NCBI GenBank assembly: GCA_963829845.1
Contig: CAWHKD010000030.1
Coordinates: 1 to 64,000, forward strand
Direction of reading: 5' to 3'
DNA length: 64,000 nt
Source: Gaiellasilicea sp963829845
GTDB lineage: Bacteria > Actinomycetota > Thermoleophilia > Gaiellales > Gaiellaceae
Shown here: piece after piece, positions 15,856 through 23,930 of the stretch
Layout of the letters: every line of letters begins with the position of its first letter
Position numbering within the stretch: the first letter of the stretch is position 1
Made by a program: the position numbers and the translations under genes
The notes under the pieces: generated by a model
Told to the model about the DNA's origin: nothing
The model's input: the letters and a program-made list of their open reading frames with translations, nothing else
The model's database searches: none

Positions 15856-16890
15856 GTGGCCGAACGAGTCCTCACGCTACGCGAGCTGAACCGCGCGACA
15901 CTCGCGCGGCAACTCCTTCTCCAGCGCACGCGACTCTCGCCGGCGGCGGTGATCGAGCGCCTCGTCGGGATGCAGGCGCAGTCGCCGCAGGCTCCGTACG
16001 TCGGTATCTGGACGCGCACGACTGGGTTCCGGCCCGGGTCGCTCGAGCGACTGCTCCGGCAGTCCGCGATCGTCAGGGCGACAGCGACGCGGGCGACGCT
16101 GCACCTCGTCACGCGGCGCGACTATGCGCTCATCCGGGCGGCCATGAGCGAGACGAACTTCCCCTGGGAGACGAAACGGGCGAAGCAGCTCGCCCCGTCG
16201 ATGCGCGCGCTCGCAGCCGGGGGGCCCGTCACGTCGGCAGAGGCGCTCGCCCACTTGGAGAGCGAGTACGGCCTCGCCGGCGTCGATGCGCGCCGCGCCT
16301 GGCAGATGGCGCGCGTCGCAGCGCACATCGTCCACCACCACGAGACGGCGCTCTGGCAGCCGCGCAACGAGCGACGGTTTGTCGCGATCGAGGAACCGGA
16401 GGCGCACGTCCCGGTCGAGGCGCGCGCCGAGATCTTTCGCCGCTACCTCGCGGCATTCGGCCCGTCGACGCGCCGCGACATCGGAGCCTGGAGCATGATC
16501 CGCGTGGCCGAGATCGACGCTGCGCTGGAGCTGCTCGAGCCGCTGCGCCGCTTCCGCGACGAGCAGGGCCGCGAGCTCCTCGACGTCCCGCGTGCGCCGC
16601 TGCCGGACACCGAGACCCCGGCGCCCGTACGCTTCCTGCCGAAGTGGGACAACGTCCTGCTCGCCTGGGCCGACCGGACGCGCGTGCTCCCCGAGCAGTA
16701 CCGGAAGACGGTGATCAAGATGAACGGCGACGTCGCGCAGACGTTCCTCGTCGACGGCTTCGTCGCGGGGATCTGGCGGGCCGAGGACGGGCATGTCGAG
16801 CTCGAGCCGTTCGAGCCGCTGTCACGCGCTGCGCGTCGCGAGGTCGATGACGAGGCCCGACTTCTGGAAGCGTTCCTCGCCGAGCGCTAA
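15856..16890 (+). CDS. HTH_42 winged-helix protein, AlkZ-like DNA glycosylase family
   Basis: 344 residues from the GTG at 15856. The N-terminal LNRATLARQLLLQRTRL, the motif VGMQAQSPQAPYVGIWTR with the Gln-x-Gln of AlkZ-type glycosylases, and RATLHLVTRRDY are typical of this three-winged-helix family. Known members unhook interstrand DNA crosslinks and often protect producers of DNA-alkylating antibiotics; other members have no demonstrated activity. It is convergent with the small gene at 16887 and has no biosynthetic cluster beside it. Confidence 0.85.
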   Translation: MAERVLTLRELNRATLARQLLLQRTRLSPAAVIERLVGMQAQSPQAPYVGIWTRTTGFRPGSLERLLRQSAIVRATATRATLHLVTRRDYALIRAAMSETNFPWETKRAKQLAPSMRALAAGGPVTSAEALAHLESEYGLAGVDARRAWQMARVAAHIVHHHETALWQPRNERRFVAIEEPEAHVPVEARAEIFRRYLAAFGPSTRRDIGAWSMIRVAEIDAALELLEPLRRFRDEQGRELLDVPRAPLPDTETPAPVRFLPKWDNVLLAWADRTRVLPEQYRKTVIKMNGDVAQTFLVDGFVAGIWRAEDGHVELEPFEPLSRAARREVDDEARLLEAFLAER

Positions 16891-17240
16891 GCCGAAGCGC
16901 CGCGCGGGTCGTCCGAGATGAATGGCTCGGCCTCTTCGACCTTGTCGACGATCACGAAGCGCTCGTTGCCGGCGACGACGTGCTCGAGCCCGTCGGTCTC
17001 GTGCCCGGGCACGAGTGCGAAGCGGTCGTCCTGTGCCCGCACGACCTCGTACTCCTCGAGCGTCATCCACACCTGCTCCGGGCAGCCGCCCTCGCGGCCG
17101 CACTCGCAGTGGAAGCGGAACGTCTCGACGCCCGCGACGGCGCCGCTCCCGGCCGCGCCGCGGTCGAGCGTGTTGATCCGCTCGTTGACCTCGCGGACGA
17201 GCGCCTCGTTCCGGGCCTGCCGCTCGAGCCGCTCCTCCAT
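16887..17240 (-). CDS. Conserved small protein with a Cys-rich centre, unknown function
   Basis: 117 residues from the ATG at 17240. A basic N-terminal helix (MEERLERQARNEALVREVNE) is followed by FRFHCECGREGGCPEQVWM, with three Cys in the C-x-C...C pattern, and a strand-rich end (DRFALVPGHETDG, NERFVIVDKVEEAEPFI). I know this pattern from uncharacterised actinobacterial proteins but no function. The Cys cluster suggests metal binding. Its stop overlaps the convergent AlkZ-like gene by 4 bp. The 132 bp between its start and korB hold nothing I can identify. Confidence 0.7.
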   Translation of the reverse strand: MEERLERQARNEALVREVNERINTLDRGAAGSGAVAGVETFRFHCECGREGGCPEQVWMTLEEYEVVRAQDDRFALVPGHETDGLEHVVAGNERFVIVDKVEEAEPFISDDPRGASA

Positions 17241-17372
17241 CCCACGATGGTCGCACGCTCGCGGCCGCATTGCCTCCTCGATGTCAGCCCTTCGGCCGAT
17301 GTAGTCGCCCTGCTCGAAGGTCGCCAGTACGGCGACCGTGACCGCTGGTGATCGATCAGCCTCCGGCTGCTG

Positions 17373-18377
17373 CTAGGCGATCGACCACGTATCTCCTGAA
17401 CCGAGCAGCGCCGCGAGCTCGCCTTCGCCCTTCGCCTTCGCGACCTCGATCTGGTCGGCCATCAGCTCGTCGTAGACCGGGCGCTCGACCTGGCGGAAGA
17501 CGCCCATCGGCGTCGCGCCGATCACGGTCTGGCTCATCCGCGAGAGCGCGAAGGCATGCGCCGGTTCGGGCAAGTGCGCGTCGTGCACCAGCAGGCCATC
17601 CTCCGATGCCGACACGACCTCCGGCGACCCGTCCGGCAGCAGCCGGACGCCCTTGTCGCCCCACGTGATCGGCTCGCCGTGGCGCAGGTAGAGCCGATTC
17701 TCCTTCTCCTCGCGGACGAAGTCGAACGCGCCGTCGTTGTAGATGTTGCAGTTCTGGTAGATCTCGACGAAGGCACTCCCCTTGTGCCCTGCGGCGGCGC
17801 GGAGCACCTCGGTCAGCTCCTTCTTGTCGGTGTCGATTGCGCGCGCGACGAACGTCGCCTCGGCGCCGATCGCCAACGAGAGCGGGTTGAAGGGGTGGTC
17901 GAGGGACCCCATCGGCGTCGACTTCGTCACCTTCCCGAGCTCGCTCGTCGGCGAGTACTGGCCCTTCGTGAGCCCGTAGATCCGGTTGTTGAACATCAGG
18001 ATCTTCAGGTTCACGTTCCGGCGCAGCGCGTGGATCAGGTGGTTGCCGCCGATCGACATCGAGTCGCCGTCGCCCGTGACGACCCAGACGGACAGGTCCG
18101 GACGGGACACGGAGAGCCCGGTCGCGATCGCCGGCGCGCGGCCGTGGATCGAGTGCATCCCGTACGTCTCCATGTAGTACGGGAAGCGGGCGGCGCAGCC
18201 GATCCCTGACACGAAGACGATGTTCTCCCGCTTCAGGCCGAGCTCGGGCATGAACGACTGGACGGCGGCGAGGATCGCGTAGTCGCCGCAGCCCGGGCAC
18301 CAGCGCACCTCCTGGTCGGAGGTGAAGTCCTTCTTCGTCAGCTGCACGAGCCCGTTGCCGTTCCCGCTCTCGCTCAT
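17373..18377 (-). CDS. korB: 2-oxoacid:ferredoxin oxidoreductase, beta subunit
   Basis: 334 residues. It is the thiamine-diphosphate subunit that, with KorA, oxidatively decarboxylates 2-oxoglutarate or a similar 2-oxoacid to the acyl-CoA and reduces ferredoxin. WCPGCGDYAILAAV gives the Cys-x-x-Cys that helps bind the 4Fe-4S cluster, GIGCAARFPYY another cluster-region Cys, and VVTGDGDSMSIGGNHLIHAL the GDG...N thiamine-binding motif. LTKGQYSPTSELG is also conserved. The start at 18377 overlaps the small gene upstream by 4 bp. Confidence 0.93.
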   Translation of the reverse strand: MSESGNGNGLVQLTKKDFTSDQEVRWCPGCGDYAILAAVQSFMPELGLKRENIVFVSGIGCAARFPYYMETYGMHSIHGRAPAIATGLSVSRPDLSVWVVTGDGDSMSIGGNHLIHALRRNVNLKILMFNNRIYGLTKGQYSPTSELGKVTKSTPMGSLDHPFNPLSLAIGAEATFVARAIDTDKKELTEVLRAAAGHKGSAFVEIYQNCNIYNDGAFDFVREEKENRLYLRHGEPITWGDKGVRLLPDGSPEVVSASEDGLLVHDAHLPEPAHAFALSRMSQTVIGATPMGVFRQVERPVYDELMADQIEVAKAKGEGELAALLGSGDTWSIA

Positions 18378-18619
18378 CGCCTCTTCTCGTTCCCTCGCTT
18401 GAAGTTGCCGGTCGCCTTCGCCATCAGCAGCTGCAGCTCCTGGCCCGTCGACTCGGGCGCGGTGACGAGGAAGTTCTCGGCCAGCTTGCCGGTCAGCACC
18501 GTCACGCGCCGCCCCTTCCAGAAGACCGCCACGGATCCGTCGCCGCGCTGCTGGAACGTGAACGGCTGCTCCTTCAGCAGCACGCCGCGCCGGTCAGGGG
18601 TCTTCTTCTTCGGCCTCAC
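18374..18619 (-). CDS. Small protein encoded between korA and korB
   Basis: 81 residues, VRPKKKTPDRRGVLLKEQPF..., with basic ends (FKRGNEKRR) and the central segment VAVFWKGRRVTVLTGKLAEN. The GTG at 18619 overlaps the korA stop and the stop overlaps the korB start, both by 4 bp, so all three are translationally coupled. No Cys cluster is present, so it is not a ferredoxin. An assembly or accessory role for the oxidoreductase is suggested by position only; I do not recognise the family. Confidence 0.75.
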   Translation of the reverse strand: MRPKKKTPDRRGVLLKEQPFTFQQRGDGSVAVFWKGRRVTVLTGKLAENFLVTAPESTGQELQLLMAKATGNFKRGNEKRR

Positions 18620-20475
18620 GACTCCACCAGCGCGGTGATCGCCTCGGCCAGCTCGGACGCCTTGAACGGGGTGCCGCGGACGCGGTTGTAGCCGACCGCG
18701 TCGACGAGGAACTCGGCCCGCACGAGCTGGAGCAGCTGGCCCAGGTTCATCTCCGGGATCAGCACCTTCTCGTAGCGGTCCAGCACCTCGCCCGTGTTGC
18801 GCGGGAACGGGTTCAGGTAGTGGAGATGAGCCTGAGCGATCTTGTGCCCCTCGCGGCGCACGCGCTTGACCGCGGCGCCGATCGGGCCGTAGGTCGATCC
18901 CCAGCCGAGCACGAGCGTGTCGGCGCCGTCCGGGTCGTCGACGGCAAGCTCGGGGATGTCGGCCGCGATCCCGGCCACCTTCGCCGCGCGCAGGCGCGTC
19001 ATCAGGTCGTGGTTCTCGGGGTCGTACGAGATCGAGCCGGTCACGTCGGCCTTCTCGAGCCCGCCGATCCGGTGCTCGAGCCCGGGCGTGCCGGGGATCG
19101 CCCACGGCCGCGCGAGCGTGTCGGGATCGCGGTGGTAGGGCTGGAACTCGTCCTCGCCGACCGTCGCGAACTCGGTCGTGATGTCGGGCAGGTCCTCGAG
19201 CTTCGGGATCAGCCACGGCTCGGAGCCGTTCGCGAGGTACGCGTCGCTGAGCAGGTACACGGGCGTGCGGTACTTGAGCGCGATCCTCGCCGCCTCGATC
19301 GCGGCGTGGAAGCACTGCGACGGCGTCGAGGCCGCGATCACCGGCACCGGGCTCTCCGAGTTGCGCCCGAACATGACCATCAGCAGGTCGGCCTGCTCGG
19401 GCTTCGTCGGCATCCCGGTCGAGGGGCCGGCGCGCTGGATGTCGAGGATCAGCAGCGGCAGCTCGAGCATGATCCCGAGCCCGATCGTCTCCTGCTTGAG
19501 CACGATCCCGGGGCCGGCGGAAGTGGTGACGCCGAGCGAGCCGCCGAAGGCCGCGCCGAGCGCCGCACCGACGGCCGCGATCTCGTCCTCGGCCTGGAAG
19601 GTGCGGACACCGAAGTTCTTGTGCCGCGCCAGCTCCTCGAGGATCGAGCTTGCCGGCGTGATCGGGTAGGCGCCGAGGAAGAGGTCGAGTCCGGAGAGCT
19701 TCGAGGCGGCGATCAGCCCGTAGGCGATCGCCGTGTTGCCGCTGATCTGGCGGTAGACACCCGGCTTCAGCTTCGCCGGCGCAACCTCGTAGCTGACGGC
19801 GAAGTCCTCGGAGGTCTCGCCGTAGGCGTAGCCGGCCTTGAAGGCGGTCGCGTTCGCCTGCGCGATCTCGGGCCGCTTACCGAACTTCTTCTCGACGAAC
19901 TCGAGCGTCCCCTCCGTGGGTCGGTTGTAGAGCCAGCTCATCAGCCCGAGCGCGAAGAAGTTCTTCGAGCGCTCGGCCTCGCGGGAAGTGATCCCCTCGA
20001 TCCCCTTCAGCGCCTCGACCGTCATCGAGGTCAGCGCGACCTCGTGCAGGTGGTAATCGTCCAGCGAGCCGTCCGCGAGCGGGCTCGCCTCGTAGCCCGC
20101 CTTCTGGAGGTTGCGCTCCTTGAACGTGTCCGTGTCGACGATCAGCGTGCAGCCTTTGGGCAGGTCGTTCACGTTCGTGCGCAGGGCTGCCGGGTTCATC
20201 GCCACGAGCACATTCGGCGCGTCGCCGGGTGTGAGGATGTCGTGGTCGGCGAAGTGGAGCTGGAAGCCGGAGACGCCCGGCAGGGAGCCGGCCGGCGCGC
20301 GAATCTCGGCCGGGAAGTCGGGGAACGTGGCGAGATCGTTGCCCATGATCGCCGTCTCGCTCGTGAAGCGGTCGCCGGTGAGCTGCATCCCATCCCCGGA
20401 GTCGCCCGCGAAGCGGATGATCACGCGCTCGAGCTGCTCGACCGCTTTTGCCACGCCCCTAGTTGTATCGAACAT
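18616..20475 (-). CDS. korA: 2-oxoacid:ferredoxin oxidoreductase, fused gamma-alpha subunit
   Basis: 619 residues. The N-terminal gamma domain (about 10-190) begins VIIRFAGDSGDGMQLTGDRF; the alpha domain (about 210-619) carries LGAYPITPASSILEELARHK, FQAEDEIAAVGAALGAAFGG and TSAGPGIVLKQETIGLGIML, all standard for the pyrimidine-binding/transketolase-like part of this family. With KorB it forms the ferredoxin-reducing 2-oxoglutarate-type enzyme, typically replacing the NAD-dependent dehydrogenase complex in actinobacteria. The ATG at 20475 was preferred to an upstream in-frame extension because conservation begins there. Confidence 0.93.
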   Translation of the reverse strand: MFDTTRGVAKAVEQLERVIIRFAGDSGDGMQLTGDRFTSETAIMGNDLATFPDFPAEIRAPAGSLPGVSGFQLHFADHDILTPGDAPNVLVAMNPAALRTNVNDLPKGCTLIVDTDTFKERNLQKAGYEASPLADGSLDDYHLHEVALTSMTVEALKGIEGITSREAERSKNFFALGLMSWLYNRPTEGTLEFVEKKFGKRPEIAQANATAFKAGYAYGETSEDFAVSYEVAPAKLKPGVYRQISGNTAIAYGLIAASKLSGLDLFLGAYPITPASSILEELARHKNFGVRTFQAEDEIAAVGAALGAAFGGSLGVTTSAGPGIVLKQETIGLGIMLELPLLILDIQRAGPSTGMPTKPEQADLLMVMFGRNSESPVPVIAASTPSQCFHAAIEAARIALKYRTPVYLLSDAYLANGSEPWLIPKLEDLPDITTEFATVGEDEFQPYHRDPDTLARPWAIPGTPGLEHRIGGLEKADVTGSISYDPENHDLMTRLRAAKVAGIAADIPELAVDDPDGADTLVLGWGSTYGPIGAAVKRVRREGHKIAQAHLHYLNPFPRNTGEVLDRYEKVLIPEMNLGQLLQLVRAEFLVDAVGYNRVRGTPFKASELAEAITALVES

Positions 20476-20598
20476 GCGTGTCGCCCGAAACGAGCGTTGA
20501 CGCCCGGAAATCCCCGTGGGGAGCGCCGGCGCGGTTTCGCTGCTGGACGTCCGCGAAGCGCAGTGTGCGTGGCTAGGCGCCGCGTACACTTATTCCTC

Positions 20599-20817
20599 AT
20601 GAAGGCGGTGTGGCAGGGTCGGATGGTTCAGGCCGCGGGCAAGTACGGCGAGCATGCCCCGATGGCCGCCGTCTGCTGCAACGCGTGCCGAACGTGCGCG
20701 ACGACCAACATCGCGAGCCTCTCGCTCGCCGCGGTCAGCGGCAGCGCCGTCGTCGTTTGGAGCGGGACGAAGCGCGCTCTTGCGGCGCGCTTAGCCGGCC
20801 GGGCGGCGCACGACTGA
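20599..20817 (+). CDS. Small Cys-containing protein, possibly on a leaderless mRNA
   Basis: 72 residues from the ATG at 20599, with AAVCCNACRTCATTN (four Cys in 7 residues) followed by a hydrophobic stretch IASLSLAAVSGSAVVVW. It may be a small metal- or thiol-binding membrane-associated protein. A possible -10 box TACACT (20585-20590) lies 8 nt before the ATG, with GTGTGC 16 bp upstream of it, and no Shine-Dalgarno is seen, consistent with leaderless translation. Its end overlaps the convergent gene at 20791 by 27 bp. No family is recognised. Confidence 0.45.
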   Translation: MKAVWQGRMVQAAGKYGEHAPMAAVCCNACRTCATTNIASLSLAAVSGSAVVVWSGTKRALAARLAGRAAHD

Positions 20818-21022
20818 CAGCCCCCAGGCCTCGCCGGACTCGAAGAGCGCGTCCGGGATCGACGTCGTCCCGCCAGCCGATGAAGTGCTTCTCCGGGTCG
20901 TCGGCTGTCGAGCCGAACACGGCCAGCCGCTCCTCCGTCGGCGCCTCCACCCCGCGCTCGAGCTCGTCGAGGCGCCGCTCGGCCTCATCGGCGGCCGGGC
21001 CCTCCATGTAGCCCCGCGGCAT
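20791..21022 (-). CDS. Small protein of unknown function, apparently frameshifted
   Basis: It begins MPRGYMEGPAADEAERRLDE at an ATG (21022) that overlaps the methyltransferase stop (TGATG), so the two are coupled. The first frame reads to about DPEKHFIG and then becomes Arg-rich; another frame continues with TTSIPDALFESGEAWGLSVV and stops at 20791. A single-base indel at about 20868-20880 would join them into one protein of about 76 residues. It is acidic-helical at the N-terminus. The function is unknown. Confidence 0.45.
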
Positions 21023-21882
21023 CAGCGCACCGCCCGCAGATGCGCGTGCGCGCTGCGCTCGACGCCGTCTCCCGCTTCGGCCTTGGCGCGGAGGTGCGCA
21101 CGGAAGCGCGCCGCTTCCTCGGCGTCGAGCACGGAGTCGATCGCCTCGGCGAGCGAGGGCACGAGCGGGTTCGCGGCCCGGTGCTCGTCCACGTCCCAGG
21201 TGAGCCGCGGCTGCGCCGGCGTCAGCTTGTACGTCGCGTTCACGCAGACCTCGGCGAAGCCCGCCCGCTCCGCCCAGCCGGCCATGTCCTCGGCGCCGAA
21301 GTCGTGCATCGAGTTGCCGGCGCCATCATGGATGGCGGTGAAGACACCCTTGACGCGGTCGGCGAGCTCGCGGACGGGCGAGATGTCCCACGGCCCCCAG
21401 CGATCGGCAGGCCCGGGATACTCGAACGAGTTGAGCGGCTCGAAGACGGACACGCGCCCGCCGGGCCGCAGCACGCGGAAGAACTCAGCGAAGGCCGCGT
21501 CGCGATCGTCGACGTAGATCAGCACCGAGCGGACCGTGACGACGTCGATGGAGCCGTCGGCAACGTCGCCAAGGTCGGTCGCGGAGGCGCGAACGAAGCT
21601 GCAGCGCTCGTCGCCGCCCGCGATCTCGACGCAGCGGTCGAGCAGCTCCTGCGAGACGTCGCTGAAGATGACCCGCCCGTCCGGGCCGACCTGACGGAGG
21701 GCGCCGAAGCCGATCAGCCCGTCGCCGCAGCCCACGTCGAGCACGATCTCGCCCGGCTCGATCGAAGCGTCCTCGAGCACACGGTCGCGGATCGGCTCGA
21801 GAGAACGAAGCATCTCGGCGAGCGCAGCCTCGTCGCCGCCGTGCCGCCGCTCGAGCAGCCACTGCGCCCAGCGGTCGGTCAC
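21022..21882 (-). CDS. SAM-dependent methyltransferase (class I)
   Basis: 286 residues. Motif I is IVLDVGCGDGLIGFGAL at about residue 46-62, the acidic post-I motif is VIFSDVSQELLDRC, and motif II/III includes VVTVRSVLIYVDD and FFRVLRPGGRVSVFEPL, a Methyltransf_11/25 pattern. The substrate is unknown. The GTG at 21882 overlaps the glyoxalase gene by 4 bp, and the stop overlaps the small gene downstream, so it lies in the middle of a three-gene operon. Confidence 0.87.
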   Translation of the reverse strand: MTDRWAQWLLERRHGGDEAALAEMLRSLEPIRDRVLEDASIEPGEIVLDVGCGDGLIGFGALRQVGPDGRVIFSDVSQELLDRCVEIAGGDERCSFVRASATDLGDVADGSIDVVTVRSVLIYVDDRDAAFAEFFRVLRPGGRVSVFEPLNSFEYPGPADRWGPWDISPVRELADRVKGVFTAIHDGAGNSMHDFGAEDMAGWAERAGFAEVCVNATYKLTPAQPRLTWDVDEHRAANPLVPSLAEAIDSVLDAEEAARFRAHLRAKAEAGDGVERSAHAHLRAVR

Positions 21883-22361
21883 GGCGCCTCGGCGAGCAGG
21901 GCCTCGACGTCGAGCGGGATGCTCATCATCGCGACGCCGCCGTCCGGATCAAGCGGCCACTCCTCCCGCGGCCGGTCGCGGTAGAGCTCGACGCCGTTGC
22001 CGTCGGGGTCGTTCAGGTAGAGCGCCTCGCTGACGCCGTGATCGGAAGCGCCGGTGAGCGGGATCTCTGCCTCCACGACCCGGCGCAGCGCGTCGGCGAG
22101 CTGGACGCGGTCGGGGTAGCGGATCGCGGTGTGGTAGAGGCCGGTCGAGCCGCGCGGCGGCGGGCTGCCGCCACGGCTCTCCCACGTGTTGAGGCCGATG
22201 TGGTGGTGGTAGTCGCCGGCGGAGATGAACGCGGCCTGGTCGCCCATCCGCTGCTGCAGCTCGAAGCCGAGGACAACCACGTAGAAGCCGAGCGCGCGCT
22301 CGATGTCGGCCACCTTCAGGTGGACGTGGCCGATGTCGACGCGCGGGTCGATCGCAGACAT
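21879..22361 (-). CDS. Glyoxalase/bleomycin-resistance (VOC) family protein
   Basis: 160 residues from the ATG at 22361. Two beta-alpha-beta-beta-beta modules are visible: DIGHVHLKVADIERALGFYV with the metal-binding His, then HHHIGLNTWES, LYHTAIRYPDRVQLADAL and the second Glu motif DPDGNGVELYRD. It resembles catechol-2,3-dioxygenase-like and CatE-type VOC proteins, so it may be a ring-cleavage dioxygenase or a relative. It is the first gene of an operon with the methyltransferase. Confidence 0.88.
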   Translation of the reverse strand: MSAIDPRVDIGHVHLKVADIERALGFYVVVLGFELQQRMGDQAAFISAGDYHHHIGLNTWESRGGSPPPRGSTGLYHTAIRYPDRVQLADALRRVVEAEIPLTGASDHGVSEALYLNDPDGNGVELYRDRPREEWPLDPDGGVAMMSIPLDVEALLAEAP

Positions 22362-22383
22362 GCGCCCGACGATAGCGCCGGCA

Positions 22384-23082
22384 CTAGTCCGGTGTGCGGC
22401 TGACGAGCTCCTCGCGGCCGGTTTCACCCTTCACCTTCACCGCGAGCACGGGGCCGACGTCGCGAGCGTAGAACTTGTGCTCGACGATCCCGGGCTCGAG
22501 CGGCGTCGTATCCTCGGTCTGGAGTGCCTCGGTGAACTCGCCGTAGGGGACGCTGGCCGTCGCATCGACGCTCAGCACGGTCGCCCGGTCCTCGGCCTCC
22601 CCTGCGTCGTACTCCTGGCGATAGCTCATTCCCACCTCCGGCTCGGCAGGGACGACGACGCCCGGCAGTGCGCCGTCGACGCCCGCTTCCCACGCGCCGG
22701 CGTGGCCCGCGGGCTTTCCGTCCTCGAACTCGGTCGTCTGCTCTCCGAAGTACCAGACGTTGCCGTCGTCGTCCTGGGCGTACCAGTCAAACGTGTCCTC
22801 GACCGGCACACCGTTCTCGGTCACGACGTCGTGAACGACGCGTGTCTCGACCCCCATGACAGATCGTGTTCGATTCGTGACCCGGACCTCGACGCGTTGC
22901 TCGCCGGCGCGGTAGATCCACACCGTTCCGGGCGCCATCGGCCAATAAGGGTTGTCGATCTCGGCGCTGAAGCGGGAAGGGTCGATCTCGACCGGGTCGC
23001 CTCCCTGGGGGAGCGCCTCTTCATCGTCGCCACCGCATCCCGCGAGCAGGGCGGCTGCGGCGACGACGGCCAGGCGAGCCAT
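22384..23082 (-). CDS. Lipoprotein of unknown function
   Basis: 232 residues. The N-terminus MARLAVVAAAALLAGCGGDD is a lipoprotein signal peptide with the lipobox LAGC (acylated Cys at residue 15). The rest (YWPMAPGTVWIYRAGEQRVE, WYAQDDDGNVWYFGEQTTEF, VEHKFYARDVGPVLAVKVKG) is a beta-rich extracytoplasmic domain seen in uncharacterised actinobacterial proteins. It is 22 bp from the operon at 22361, but whether it is cotranscribed is unclear. Confidence 0.8.
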   Translation of the reverse strand: MARLAVVAAAALLAGCGGDDEEALPQGGDPVEIDPSRFSAEIDNPYWPMAPGTVWIYRAGEQRVEVRVTNRTRSVMGVETRVVHDVVTENGVPVEDTFDWYAQDDDGNVWYFGEQTTEFEDGKPAGHAGAWEAGVDGALPGVVVPAEPEVGMSYRQEYDAGEAEDRATVLSVDATASVPYGEFTEALQTEDTTPLEPGIVEHKFYARDVGPVLAVKVKGETGREELVSRTPD

Positions 23083-23156
23083 GCCTGAAGGCTAGAACTG
23101 CGCGGAGACCTCCTCAAGCGGCGTTTAGACATCCGCCAGCGGGAGAGAACGCCCGC

Positions 23157-23930
23157 GTGGACTCCTGCTCCCACTGCGGTGGCTCCCTGCCCGCAGACGC
23201 GACCTTCTGCCCCTCCTGCGGTCGCCGCACCGATGCGCCGGCGGCGGACGTCCGCGAGGTCCCGATCGACGTCCAGCACGCCGAGCCGCGCTACTTCGGT
23301 CTCGGCACGCCGGTCGTCGTGCTCTCGGTGGCGGCCGTACTGCTGGTGGTCGGGATCGTCCTGGCCGCAACCGGCTACCTCGTCGCGGGCATCGTCGCGA
23401 TCGTGGTCGCCTTCTGCCTGCTCCCCGCCTTTCTGGCCGGCGCGCGCCGCTGGCCGGACACGTCGATCGCCAAGCTCGGGGTGAGCACCGCCGACCGGGT
23501 CCGCGACGAGGCGGGCTTCGCGGTCGAGTCGGTCTCCGCCTGGTCGCGTGCGGGCCGGGACGTGGCGCGGTTACGCAAGGAGCAGTTCACACTCCGGCGG
23601 CAGCGCGACGCGAGAGTCCGCGACCTCGGCGTCTCCTTCTACACGGACGACGGCCGCGCGGACGAGCTGAAGGCGGCCGCGAAGGAGCTCGACGCGCGCA
23701 TGGCTGCAAACGAGCTCGCGCTTGAGCGAGCAGTCGCGGGCGCACGCAGACAGACGCGAAAGCGGCGCGCGACCGTCGTGCCGACCGAGGTGATCAAGCC
23801 AGAGCCGGAGACGGAGACGGAGATCGTCGCGGAGCCGCCGGCCGAGGACGAGCCTTTGACCCGCGACGAGGCCGAGGTCGCGCCGGAGCCGAAGCCGGCC
23901 GCGAGGAGGCGTCAGGCCCGCTCGAGGTAG
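23157..23930 (+). CDS. Membrane protein with N-terminal zinc ribbon and coiled-coil tail
   Basis: 257 residues from the GTG at 23157. CSHCGGSLPADATFCPSCGR is a zinc ribbon (two Cys-x-x-Cys pairs, residues 4-22). Two adjacent membrane helices follow (about 55-95, VVVLSVAAVLLVVGIVLAA). Then comes a charged helical region (RKEQFTLRRQRDARVRDLG, about 140-200) and an acidic Glu/Pro tail ending in basic RRRQARSR. The soluble part is probably cytoplasmic. The function is unknown. Its end overlaps the convergent coiled-coil gene by 19 bp. Confidence 0.75.
   Translation: MDSCSHCGGSLPADATFCPSCGRRTDAPAADVREVPIDVQHAEPRYFGLGTPVVVLSVAAVLLVVGIVLAATGYLVAGIVAIVVAFCLLPAFLAGARRWPDTSIAKLGVSTADRVRDEAGFAVESVSAWSRAGRDVARLRKEQFTLRRQRDARVRDLGVSFYTDDGRADELKAAAKELDARMAANELALERAVAGARRQTRKRRATVVPTEVIKPEPETETEIVAEPPAEDEPLTRDEAEVAPEPKPAARRRQARSR

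Noticed and set aside
18820..20598. Long plus-strand frame over korA
   Set aside because: It is the mirror of korA codon bias; only its last 72 codons (from 20599) have a start signal and distinct composition.
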